A stretch of 64,000 nucleotides of DNA from an uncultured Lachnospiraceae bacterium (lineage in GTDB: Bacteria > Bacillota > Clostridia > Lachnospirales > Lachnospiraceae): positions 1-64,000 of the forward strand of contig CAMWXE010000006.1 in assembly GCA_947178145.1 (NCBI GenBank), read 5' to 3'. The position numbers and the translations under genes are program-made. The notes below the pieces were generated by a model. The model was not told the origin of the DNA. It made no database searches and worked only from the letters and a program-made list of their open reading frames with translations. Shown piece by piece: positions 26,582-34,709 of the stretch (positions within the stretch are counted from its first letter, which is position 1; every line of letters starts with the position of its first letter).

Positions 26582-28321
26582 TTACCCCCCTCTCCCAATC
26601 CCGGCCAAAAATTCAAACACTCCTGCTACATCAAGCCTGCCATACCCCCACTCCCGATTAGGATACTCCAAAAACCCGTCGCGCTCCGCTCCCCTGATCA
26701 GATAGTTTTTGATATTGACCGAATTGGCGAGAATGTCATTGCGGTTGACGACTGCCCATTCCATGAGCTGTGCGCATCCTCCTGCTGTGATTGCCGCTGC
26801 CACGCTGGTTCCGCTCCTGTCCCCGAACGGAGTGGAGACACCCACTCCCGGCGCGGCGATATCCGGGACGATATAATTGTCCCGCGCATTCCCCCTCCCT
26901 GAGAATGCGGCAATACTGTGATTGCTGATCTGGTACCCCGCCACCGTCACCGCACTGTGCACATACCCTGGCTCTGTGATTGTCGTGTAAGGACTGGATT
27001 CGAGAAAATAGGTATCCGACGACAGGAAGTCAGAAACAGGCAGCCATATGTCAAACTGTCCCCCTGACGTACTTCCCTCCGAATTGATTCGGATATTCCA
27101 GATGCCCTGCGTGGGGTCGGAAAACCGGAACCGGATCACTTCCGCCCCAGACAGCGATTCCACAAGCTGATACTCAATCACAATCCTGGTTCTCTCATAG
27201 ACAAACGTAAACTCCTGCGGAACATAACTTCTGGGATTATTCCAACGGGCTGTTTCACCGCCGGGTGTCCGGATGACCGCATTGTAAAAATAGGGCGCAT
27301 CCCCCCACAGCTCCATAATAAACCCATTCTCTCCCTCCCCGACGCGCAGCTCCACATCCTGATACGACTCGCGCTCGCTGATCCTCCCAGAAAAGTGATG
27401 TGCGCTGTTGCCCTCATTTCCTCCGGCCACCACAGACACACGGCTTTTCTGCGTACTGATATAGTTGAGATAATTTCCAAGCATTCCCCCTCCTGTGTGA
27501 TCGCCAAGACTCGTTCCAATCCCCATACAGATCACGAGCGGTCTCGTCAAAAGCATTGCATATTTCTGCAGATACTGAATCGCCAGCATGATATCAGCCT
27601 CACTGTAACAGGGCACGCCGGGCGGAATCTTGTAATAATCCTTCAGGTACTGTTTTGCTTCCTTTAGCTTCACAACTGCAATCCGGCAGTCTGGCGCTGC
27701 ACCGACAAAACTGCTGTTCTCAATCGAGCTCCCCGCTGCCAGACTCGCCATAACGCTCCCATGGCCATTCGCATCCGTACTCGGCACGATACTTAAGGGA
27801 TTCTCACTCGCAAGCGCCTCATTGATCATCTCATTTGTATACTCTGAACCATACTCGAATCCCTGCGGCGGCGTCCCTGTCTGGATGGTCTGATCCCATA
27901 TTCCCACAATGCGGCTTCTGCCCGCAAAATCCCTGAAAACGGGTTCCTGATAGCGAATCCCCGTATCGATAAAGCCAATTGTCACATTTTTTCCTGTCAG
28001 GTTTAAGGGAGCACCCTGTACTATCAAAATACCAGACTCCGCCAGACTCAGCGTATTCAGATTTCTGTTCTGCGCCGCCCGCAGTACCTGTTTTTTCCCA
28101 TATTCCATCAGCCCGTAACATTTCGGCGTCAGAGAGTATGCGCGCTGCCCCATCCGATAATTTTCCGTGCTGCTCCGCTCTATGTATAAAACGCCCAGGT
28201 CCTGCGTAATCTGGTGAAAACAGTAGTCCGATGGCAGATAAGCCTCAAAATTTTCCGACAAAATGACATCTCCTATGATGTCTGCATAGTCATTCGACAA
28301 AATACGTTCCCTGCAGGTCAC
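26582..28321 (-). CDS. Subtilisin-like S8 protease, Csp-type
   Basis: The 579-residue peptidase shows the full subtilase triad: Asp119 (IGFIDTGIRY), His187 (ANGHGSVMASLAAGS) and Ser506 (RSGTSVAAAI), with a large insert of about 130 residues between His and Ser that forms a jelly-roll-like domain, as in Csp proteases of clostridia. No signal peptide is present, so it should act in the cytoplasm or within spores. Csp proteases activate germination in spore formers; several paralogs of unknown role exist in the Lachnospiraceae. The start is GTG at 28321 behind GAGGAAAAAA. Family is firm, role is inference. Confidence 0.88.
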   Translation of the reverse strand: MTCRERILSNDYADIIGDVILSENFEAYLPSDYCFHQITQDLGVLYIERSSTENYRMGQRAYSLTPKCYGLMEYGKKQVLRAAQNRNLNTLSLAESGILIVQGAPLNLTGKNVTIGFIDTGIRYQEPVFRDFAGRSRIVGIWDQTIQTGTPPQGFEYGSEYTNEMINEALASENPLSIVPSTDANGHGSVMASLAAGSSIENSSFVGAAPDCRIAVVKLKEAKQYLKDYYKIPPGVPCYSEADIMLAIQYLQKYAMLLTRPLVICMGIGTSLGDHTGGGMLGNYLNYISTQKSRVSVVAGGNEGNSAHHFSGRISERESYQDVELRVGEGENGFIMELWGDAPYFYNAVIRTPGGETARWNNPRSYVPQEFTFVYERTRIVIEYQLVESLSGAEVIRFRFSDPTQGIWNIRINSEGSTSGGQFDIWLPVSDFLSSDTYFLESSPYTTITEPGYVHSAVTVAGYQISNHSIAAFSGRGNARDNYIVPDIAAPGVGVSTPFGDRSGTSVAAAITAGGCAQLMEWAVVNRNDILANSVNIKNYLIRGAERDGFLEYPNREWGYGRLDVAGVFEFLAGIGRGG

Positions 28322-28429
28322 TTTTTTTCCTCATCCAACAAGGTTATTATTATAATGTATGTGTTTTGTTTTCGCATTGTACCAGATTTTTCATTTTCGG
28401 GAAAGGATAAGGGATCTGCCGACTCATAA

Positions 28430-28471
28430 AAAGATATGGCTCCTGCAATCCCTGCAGAGAGCCATATCTTT
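28430..28471 (-). terminator. Terminator of the hexuronate operon
   Basis: A perfect 13-bp stem AAAGATATGGCTC / GAGCCATATCTTT with a 16-base loop, followed on the minus strand by a T tract. It lies 28 bases past the SDR stop codon and also faces the S8 gene start. Confidence 0.85.
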
Positions 28472-28498
28472 CTTATTTCGTTCCTTCTGTTATTTGTC

Positions 28499-29344
28499 CT
28501 ACACGCCTGAATACGCCGCAAAGCCCGCGTCAATCGGCAGAACTACTCCGGTGATCGCGCTTGCCGCCTTGTCGTCGCACAGGAAGAATACACCGCCGAG
28601 AAGCTCCTCGCTCTCGACAAAACGTCCTGTCGGTGTGCCGCTCAAAATCTTGTTGGAGCGCGCCGTCGGTGTCCCATCTTCATTGAATAACAGCCTGCGG
28701 TTCTGGTTTGACACCAGGAAGCCGGGAGCAATCGCATTGCAGCGGATTCCTGTGCCTGCAAAGTGTGTCGCAAGCCACTGTGTAAAGTTCGAGACAGCCG
28801 CCTTTGCACCGGAATAAGCCGGAATCTTGGTCAGCGGGATATAGGCATTCATGGAAGAAATGTTCAGGATACATCCCGACTTTTTCTCCACCATGTCCTT
28901 TGCAAATACCTGTGTCGGCAAAAGGGTTCCCTGGAAATTCAGCTTAAACACAAAGTCCACGCCGTTGGGATCTAAGTCAAAAAAGGTCTTCTGTCCCTCC
29001 ACTGCCTCGTGCTGGTACTCATTGTCTGTCGTCGCGCGCGGATTATTGCCGCCTGCACCGTTCACGAGAATATCGCAGGGCCCCAGGTCCGCCATCACCT
29101 GCTCATGCACCTGGTTCAGCGCCTCCAGCTCGAGTACATTTGCCTTGTATCCCTCACAGACAAGCCCTTCCGCCTTGCACTCGTCAGCCAACGCCTTAAC
29201 CGCCTCCTCATTCAGGTCCAGCGCCGCTACCTTCGCGCCCGCCTGCGCAAACGCCTTTGCCATCGTTCCGCACAGCACGCCGCCCGCACCTGTCACCACT
29301 ACCACTTTCCCGGTAAAGTCTATCTTTAATGGAAGTTCCATCAT
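28499..29344 (-). CDS. uxuB: SDR oxidoreductase, probable D-mannonate oxidoreductase (fructuronate reductase)
   Basis: The 281-residue short-chain dehydrogenase has the NAD-binding loop VVVTGAGGVLCGTMAKAF, NGAGGNN, the Ser of ILNISSMNA and the active site Tyr-Ser-Gly-Ala-Lys (YSGAKAAVSNF). It directly follows uxuA (72 bases), matching the arrangement in Bacillus subtilis, where an SDR-type UxuB converts fructuronate and mannonate. The reaction is D-mannonate + NAD <-> D-fructuronate + NADH, linking glucuronate to the 2-keto-3-deoxygluconate route. The gene symbol rests on this neighbourhood; the family alone would not decide it. The ATG at 29344 or 29341 follows GGATGG. Confidence 0.78.
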   Translation of the reverse strand: MMELPLKIDFTGKVVVVTGAGGVLCGTMAKAFAQAGAKVAALDLNEEAVKALADECKAEGLVCEGYKANVLELEALNQVHEQVMADLGPCDILVNGAGGNNPRATTDNEYQHEAVEGQKTFFDLDPNGVDFVFKLNFQGTLLPTQVFAKDMVEKKSGCILNISSMNAYIPLTKIPAYSGAKAAVSNFTQWLATHFAGTGIRCNAIAPGFLVSNQNRRLLFNEDGTPTARSNKILSGTPTGRFVESEELLGGVFFLCDDKAASAITGVVLPIDAGFAAYSGV

Positions 29345-29416
29345 AGTTTAAAACCATCCTTTCTTAAAACATTGTATGCCCTTGTTACACTTCCGTGCTC
29401 TCCTGCGGAAGTCTTA

Positions 29417-30493
29417 TCACTTCTTCGCGCTTCCCTCAGTGCGCTCTAACATATCCCAGCAGCCCCACAGATACATGATGCCGAGCGCCCTGTCATACAG
29501 CCCGTAACCCGGTCTGCACTGCTCACCCCAGATATGCCTGCCATGATCCGGGCGGATATAGCCGTCATAGCCGCAGTCATGATACGCACGCATTATCTCC
29601 AGAATCCCCACATCACCGTCACAATCGCGGTGGGAAGCCTCTGTGAAATCCCCGTTCGGGAAATGCTTCACATTGCGGATATGCGCAAACGCAATCCTGT
29701 CACAGTATGTGCGGATAATATCCGGCACATCATTCTTTGGATTTGCGCCGAGCGAACCGGAGCACAGGCACAGACAGTTGTACTCATCGTCCACCATGGA
29801 CAGGAACCGGCCAATCGCTTCCTTGTCTACCAGCAGACGCGGAATGCCAAAGATATCCCATGGGGGATCGTCCTGATGAATCGCCATCTTGATGCCGGTC
29901 TCGTGGCAGGTCGGCATGATCGCCTCGAGAAAATATTTCAGATTATCCCACAGTTTCTCCTTCGTCACAGGGCGGTATGCCTCAAAGAGCTCATCGAGTT
30001 TCGCCATGCGCTCCGGCTCCCAGCCCGGAAATGTCATGCCATGGAGGTTTTCAAGAATATAGCTTGCCATCTCCTTGTAGTCCTCCTGGATTTTTGCCTT
30101 CTCATAAAATAGCGCAGTAGAGCCGTCCTCCATCGGATGAAAAAGGTCTGTTCTCGTCCAGTCAAAGATCGGCATGAAATTGTAGGTCACTACCTTAACC
30201 CCGAACTTCGCCAGATTGCGCAGTGTCTGCTTGTAATTCTCGATATATTTGTCGCGCGTCGGCAGTCCGATCTTGATATCGTCGTGGACATTCACGCTCT
30301 CCACGACATCCATGTTAAATCCGTGATCCTCAATCTGGTGACGCATCTTCTCAATCTCGTCCACTTCCCACACTTCGCCTGCCGCCTTGTCGTGCAGCGC
30401 CCATACAAGACCAGTCACACCGGGAATCTGTCTGATCTGCTCCTGTGTAATACTGTCATTTCCCTCGCCGTACCAGCGAAAAGTCATCTGCAT
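29417..30493 (-). CDS. uxuA: Mannonate dehydratase
   Basis: UxuA removes water from D-mannonate to give 2-keto-3-deoxygluconate. The 358-residue protein shows the family marks: MQMTFRWYGEGNDSITQEQIRQIPGV trimmed start region, MAIHQDDPPWDIFGIPRL, LCLCSGSLGANPKND and IRPDHGRHIWGE, including metal-binding His, Cys and Asp. It is of the metal-dependent (Fe/Mn) UxuA type of normal length. It stands between GH3 (29 bases upstream) and the SDR. Start ATG 30493 has AGGAGG. Pairing with a GPH symporter and GH2/GH3 enzymes points to growth on uronic-acid glycosides. Confidence 0.93.
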   Translation of the reverse strand: MQMTFRWYGEGNDSITQEQIRQIPGVTGLVWALHDKAAGEVWEVDEIEKMRHQIEDHGFNMDVVESVNVHDDIKIGLPTRDKYIENYKQTLRNLAKFGVKVVTYNFMPIFDWTRTDLFHPMEDGSTALFYEKAKIQEDYKEMASYILENLHGMTFPGWEPERMAKLDELFEAYRPVTKEKLWDNLKYFLEAIMPTCHETGIKMAIHQDDPPWDIFGIPRLLVDKEAIGRFLSMVDDEYNCLCLCSGSLGANPKNDVPDIIRTYCDRIAFAHIRNVKHFPNGDFTEASHRDCDGDVGILEIMRAYHDCGYDGYIRPDHGRHIWGEQCRPGYGLYDRALGIMYLWGCWDMLERTEGSAKK

Positions 30494-30522
30494 AATTTGC
30501 TACCTCCTAAATGATAAGTTCG

Positions 30523-32295
30523 TTAAATACGTGTGTCAAAAATACCGCAGAAAGAATCCACCGGATCTTCGCCCGTAAATGCCTCCTCACCCGCCATCAG
30601 TTTCGCAATCAGCGCATCCAGCGTGGAGTCGCTGCTGTCGTAGGTGTTGATATACGTTCTCGCCTGTGGAATGTCAGCAAGCACAAACGGGTGCTGTACA
30701 CCGATCACGACTACCGGCAGTTCAAACACATACCACGGAATCTCTCCGCCGCCCTTCGTCATGCCAAACGCCGGGCGTGCAACTGGCTGAAATCCGCCTG
30801 GAATGTCCACCAGCGTGATGATCAGATCCTGATTTTCGCGAAATTCCCTGATCGGCGTTTTTCCTGCGAAATACATGTTGATATCCGGCTTTTCTCCCGC
30901 CTGTATCTGTTTCTGCATCTTCTCGATCGGACTTTCGTATATAAAAGCATCAAAGCCTTTCTCTGTCAGCTTATCGCGCAGCACTTCCGCCGGAGATTTC
31001 TTAGCCCCAAACAATGCCCCGAGCCCCGGCGCGGACAATCCTTTCACATACACGATCATAATCCGCTTATAGCGCTCCGGCGTGACTGGGAGCACATCCT
31101 TGTCCTTGTATTTTACCAAAGTGATGGACTTGTCAGAAATCTCTTTCTGCATGGCAGCATGCGCTTCACAGCCGACTATCTCATGCACCTGCCCACGCGG
31201 CGGCATCAGCTCGTTCTTTGCCTTTTTGTGCAGTCCCATATGTGCCTTGAGCGCCAGAATGCGGTGCAGGGCATCGTCAAGCCGCTCCTCTGTGATGCGC
31301 CCGTCAAGATACCCCTGCTTCATGCTCGCAAAATCTTCGTCCATCTCATTGAAGAACAGGAACATGTCCACGCCGGCTGCGATCGCTGCCGGAAGCACAT
31401 CACTGCGCTTCATGCGGCAGGTCAACCCTACCATGTGCGACGCATCTGTCAATACCATCCCGTTAAATCCAAGCTTTTTGCGCAGCAATCCCTGAATCAG
31501 CTCCGGCGAAAGCGTTGCCGGCATCATCTCATCATCTGTGATATCCGGGTTAAAATGGCGCGCATATGCCGGCTGCATGATGTGGCCTGCCATAATTGCC
31601 TCAAGTCCGTTGTCGATCAGTGTCTTGTAGACCAGTCCAAACGTCTCGTCCCACTCCTCACAGCTCATGTCATTCACACTGTTTGCCACATGCTGGTCGC
31701 GAAAATCCAGTCCGTCGCCCGGGAAATGCTTGGCCGCACAGCAAAATCCTGGATTTGCATGTGCACCATCCATGTACGCCTTTGCCATCTCAGCAACCCG
31801 CTTTGGATCATTGCCGTAAGTGCGCAGCCCGATTACAGGATTTTCCCAGTTGTATATGATATCGCTCACTGGTGCAAAGGATAAATTGCAGCCGATCGCC
31901 GCAGCCTCCCTGTTTGACATATAGCCCAGCTGATAAGCATAGTCCGCATTCCTGGTCGCGCCGATCTTGGTCTGGCTTCCGATCATCGTGCCGTCCGTAC
32001 AGGCTCCGTTTCCACCGTTCTCCGTGTTGCAGGCGATAATCAGCGGAATCTTGCTGTTCTCCTGCAGAATACGGTTCTGCTCATAAATCTCATCCGCCGT
32101 CCCCGGATTGTACCGGATACCGCCGATGTGGTAATCATTCACTGTCATCTTCAGATAGTCCTCCGTGCGGGAAGAACCCATGTTGAAAAACAGCTGCCCT
32201 ATTTTCTCATCAAGGTCCATCCCTGCGATGGTGTCTTCCACCCACTTGCAGTCCTCATCTGACAGGTTGAACGGCTTTGCTTTCATATCTACCAT
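30523..32295 (-). CDS. Glycoside hydrolase family 3, NagZ-like
   Basis: The 590-residue GH3 enzyme has the N-terminal barrel with KHFPGDGLDFRDQH around 189-201, like the beta-N-acetylglucosaminidase (NagZ) motif, and the likely nucleophile Asp284 in VLTDASH. A second alpha/beta domain occupies about 370-560. In NagZ a His/Asp pair on the KHFPG loop serves as acid/base, and here the loop is similar, not identical (KHFPGDG, usually KHFPGHG). No signal peptide, so the enzyme is cytoplasmic. By position it should cleave sugars brought in by the neighbouring GPH symporter; the bond is uncertain. Confidence 0.85.
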   Translation of the reverse strand: MVDMKAKPFNLSDEDCKWVEDTIAGMDLDEKIGQLFFNMGSSRTEDYLKMTVNDYHIGGIRYNPGTADEIYEQNRILQENSKIPLIIACNTENGGNGACTDGTMIGSQTKIGATRNADYAYQLGYMSNREAAAIGCNLSFAPVSDIIYNWENPVIGLRTYGNDPKRVAEMAKAYMDGAHANPGFCCAAKHFPGDGLDFRDQHVANSVNDMSCEEWDETFGLVYKTLIDNGLEAIMAGHIMQPAYARHFNPDITDDEMMPATLSPELIQGLLRKKLGFNGMVLTDASHMVGLTCRMKRSDVLPAAIAAGVDMFLFFNEMDEDFASMKQGYLDGRITEERLDDALHRILALKAHMGLHKKAKNELMPPRGQVHEIVGCEAHAAMQKEISDKSITLVKYKDKDVLPVTPERYKRIMIVYVKGLSAPGLGALFGAKKSPAEVLRDKLTEKGFDAFIYESPIEKMQKQIQAGEKPDINMYFAGKTPIREFRENQDLIITLVDIPGGFQPVARPAFGMTKGGGEIPWYVFELPVVVIGVQHPFVLADIPQARTYINTYDSSDSTLDALIAKLMAGEEAFTGEDPVDSFCGIFDTRI

Positions 32296-32329
32296 TGTAC
32301 CACTTCTCCTTCTTATTATCTATGTTTTT

Positions 32330-33178
32330 CTACTTTTTACCAAGATTTCTGAGAAATTGTTCCTTTTTTTCCTGCTGATAGCCCTCACCATAAGTACCAT
32401 CCAGGAAATGCATGATTCCTTCCTGGACAAATTCCGCCCAGCTCTGCTCCTCGCGCCGCACCAGAATCGGATAATAGTATACGCCGTTTTTCTCCGCAGC
32501 ATCCAGATCTCCCGGGGCGTCGCCGCACATCAGTACGTGATCCGGGGCATATCCCCGCTTCATCAGCTCACCGATACAGAACGCCTTGCTCCCGGAATCC
32601 TGTGCCAGCACCACATCCGTATACTCCAGCAGTCCATAAAAATCCCACTCGTCCAGCACTGCACTCAGGTTCGCGCTGGATACAATCGCAATATCCGCAT
32701 CGCGGTATGCCCTCTTCAAGGCTTCCAGCACTCCGGGAAAAGGACGTTTGTCCTCCTCCGGGAGTCTGTCTATGGACTGGTTCACGGCATTGCTCCACGC
32801 CAATGCCTTGCGCAGACAGATATTGTCATTTCTGGCAAGCTCGCGCTCCAGCGCGGCGTTGGACAGCTCCGTCGACTCCTGAACCCACTGTTCCAGCGCG
32901 CCAAGCTCCTCAATCTCACAGTACTTTTCCTGTATCTCGCCGAGCGCCTTCGCAAGCCCCTTAAAGCGGTTGACACCGCGTGTCATCGTGTACAGATTGA
33001 TCTCATTCCAGCGCTCCAGTATTGCATCTCTCCACTCTTCCAGTCCCCACTCTGCGACCATGCAGGGTCCAAAGCAGCGGATATGCTTGATATCCATTGT
33101 GTCCATCGCGCATCCATCGCTGTCCACACAGACCAGAAAATCACTTCGTTTTGTGTACGTCAAAAATTGATCTGCCAT
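32330..33178 (-). CDS. HAD-family hydrolase
   Basis: The 282-residue protein starts with the HAD motif I region FLVCVDSDGCAMDTM, with nucleophile Asp19 and Asp21, and later has IVSSANLSAV (motif II Ser) and HVLMCGDAPGDLDAAEKNGV (motif IV acid pair). A helical cap of about 130 residues separates them. Such proteins dephosphorylate sugar phosphates or related metabolites. It is 34 bases upstream of GH3 on the same strand, so it may act on an intermediate of the same pathway. No substrate can be named. Confidence 0.8.
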   Translation of the reverse strand: MADQFLTYTKRSDFLVCVDSDGCAMDTMDIKHIRCFGPCMVAEWGLEEWRDAILERWNEINLYTMTRGVNRFKGLAKALGEIQEKYCEIEELGALEQWVQESTELSNAALERELARNDNICLRKALAWSNAVNQSIDRLPEEDKRPFPGVLEALKRAYRDADIAIVSSANLSAVLDEWDFYGLLEYTDVVLAQDSGSKAFCIGELMKRGYAPDHVLMCGDAPGDLDAAEKNGVYYYPILVRREEQSWAEFVQEGIMHFLDGTYGEGYQQEKKEQFLRNLGKK

Positions 33179-33238
33179 CGCCCAGCCCCCTTTCTCTCAT
33201 AACATCGTTTTTATTACTTTGTGTTCTTTGAAACATTT

Positions 33239-33279
33239 AGAAAGTCTTAGGCTGCGTACCTTGCAGCCTTAGACTTTCT
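33239..33279 (-). terminator. Strong hairpin behind the GPH symporter gene
   Basis: A 17-bp stem (AGAAAGTCTTAGGCTGC against its near-perfect complement, one mismatch) with a 7-base loop begins 8 bases past the symporter stop codon. No long T tract follows, so it may partly end transcription or stabilise mRNA ends inside the operon. Confidence 0.65.
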
Positions 33280-33286
33280 GAATATT

Positions 33287-34675
33287 TTATTTCCGTTTCT
33301 GCGCAAGCACCGTAACGTTCTCTTCCACACGCTTCTTGTTCAACGGATAGATAACGATCAAAAATACTGCCACAAGTGCAAAGCCAATAATCGGCGCGAT
33401 GCAGGAGAGCTTGAAAATCCTCTCTGTGACTACCGGGTCAAACGCCGTTGCATTGGAATATCCAATCATGGTCAGCAGTGAACCTGTAAGACCTGCGGAG
33501 AGCGCCTGCCCGAGTTTTCTTGCAAAAGAGTATACAGAATATATCGTACCATCTTCGCGCACACCGTTCTTCACTTCCGCATCATCGATGACATCTGTGA
33601 TCATTGCCCAGATTACGGTATTAAAAAATCCAAGTCCTATATATGCAACCGTGAAAAATCCAACATAAACAAACGCATTCGCAGGATGCACAATCAGACA
33701 AACCAGATACACAACCGCCGCCGTCGCACAGGAGACTACAGACAGCTCCTTCTTGCCGAACTTAGCGGACAGCCTGGAGGCAAGCGGCGCGCAGATGACA
33801 AGCATCGCAACCGTTCCCGTCAGGGAAGAGAGAGACTGTGCCGTCGCATTTCCATAATAATTCGGGAATACATAACCAGCCATTCCCTGCATCGTCAGCA
33901 TCGCAAGGAGCAGCGCGATTGCCGCCGCGATAATACCGAGCAGTGAGCGGTTTGTCACAAGACTCTTGAGCAGATTTCCGACATTGAGCTTTGTATTGTT
34001 TGCCGGAACCTCCACGCGCTCACGCACCAGATTAAAGCATATCAGATAACAGAAAATCGCCAGCACGCTGAAGACTCCTGCTATTATGGTCATGCGCGAG
34101 CCAGACAGAACCGTATTTCCATCGACCATCTCATAAGCAAACATCGGTGTCCCAACTCCGATTACCAGTCCGGCAAGTGTCCCCCCAATCGTCCTCCATG
34201 TGGATAACTCTGCGCGGTCCTTGGGGTCCGGCGAAACCGCAGATGCCATAGAACCATATGGAATATTGATGGAAGTATAGAAAATGGAACCCCATAAAAT
34301 ATATGTGATAACCATCCAGAACACCTTAAACCCGTATGCCATATTGGCAAATCCCGACTGATAGATCAGAAACGAAGCAATCGCCACCGGCCCGCACATA
34401 CGCTTAATCCAGGGCTTGAACTTACCGTCCTTCGTCGGTTTGGAGCGGTCAACAATCTGCCCCATCGTCACATCCGTAAAAGCATCGATAAACCGCGCTG
34501 CCATCATCAGCAGTCCCACAACAGCCGCATCGATTCCCATAACGTCCGTATAAAATTTCAACATAAAACTAGAGGACAAAATAAATGTAAAATCATTTCC
34601 AAAATCGCCGAACATATAACCCAATTTGTCTTTCATGCCAAATGGGGCTGCTGCATTCTTTGTACTATCTGCCAT
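33287..34675 (-). CDS. GPH-family sugar:cation symporter (MelB/UidB type)
   Basis: The 462-residue transporter has twelve hydrophobic segments and GPH hallmarks: KLGYMFGDFGNDFTF at the start, RFIDAFTDVTMGQIVDRSKPTKDGKFKPW in the first half with the cation-binding acidic residues, and SPDPKDRAELSTWRTIGG. Members import melibiose, glucuronides, xylosides or pentosides with Na+ or H+. Neighbouring uronate genes favour glucuronides. It follows GH2 with 34 bases; GGGAGGAGG precedes its start. Substrate is inference. Confidence 0.88.
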   Translation of the reverse strand: MADSTKNAAAPFGMKDKLGYMFGDFGNDFTFILSSSFMLKFYTDVMGIDAAVVGLLMMAARFIDAFTDVTMGQIVDRSKPTKDGKFKPWIKRMCGPVAIASFLIYQSGFANMAYGFKVFWMVITYILWGSIFYTSINIPYGSMASAVSPDPKDRAELSTWRTIGGTLAGLVIGVGTPMFAYEMVDGNTVLSGSRMTIIAGVFSVLAIFCYLICFNLVRERVEVPANNTKLNVGNLLKSLVTNRSLLGIIAAAIALLLAMLTMQGMAGYVFPNYYGNATAQSLSSLTGTVAMLVICAPLASRLSAKFGKKELSVVSCATAAVVYLVCLIVHPANAFVYVGFFTVAYIGLGFFNTVIWAMITDVIDDAEVKNGVREDGTIYSVYSFARKLGQALSAGLTGSLLTMIGYSNATAFDPVVTERIFKLSCIAPIIGFALVAVFLIVIYPLNKKRVEENVTVLAQKRK

Positions 34676-34709
34676 AAAAATCCTCCTCCCGGATTATCTT
34701 ATCTCTTCA

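Noticed and set aside
30511-31884. Antisense reading frame over the GH3 gene
   Set aside because: Composition is rich in His, Arg and Cys and it mirrors the GH3 codons; no start signal.
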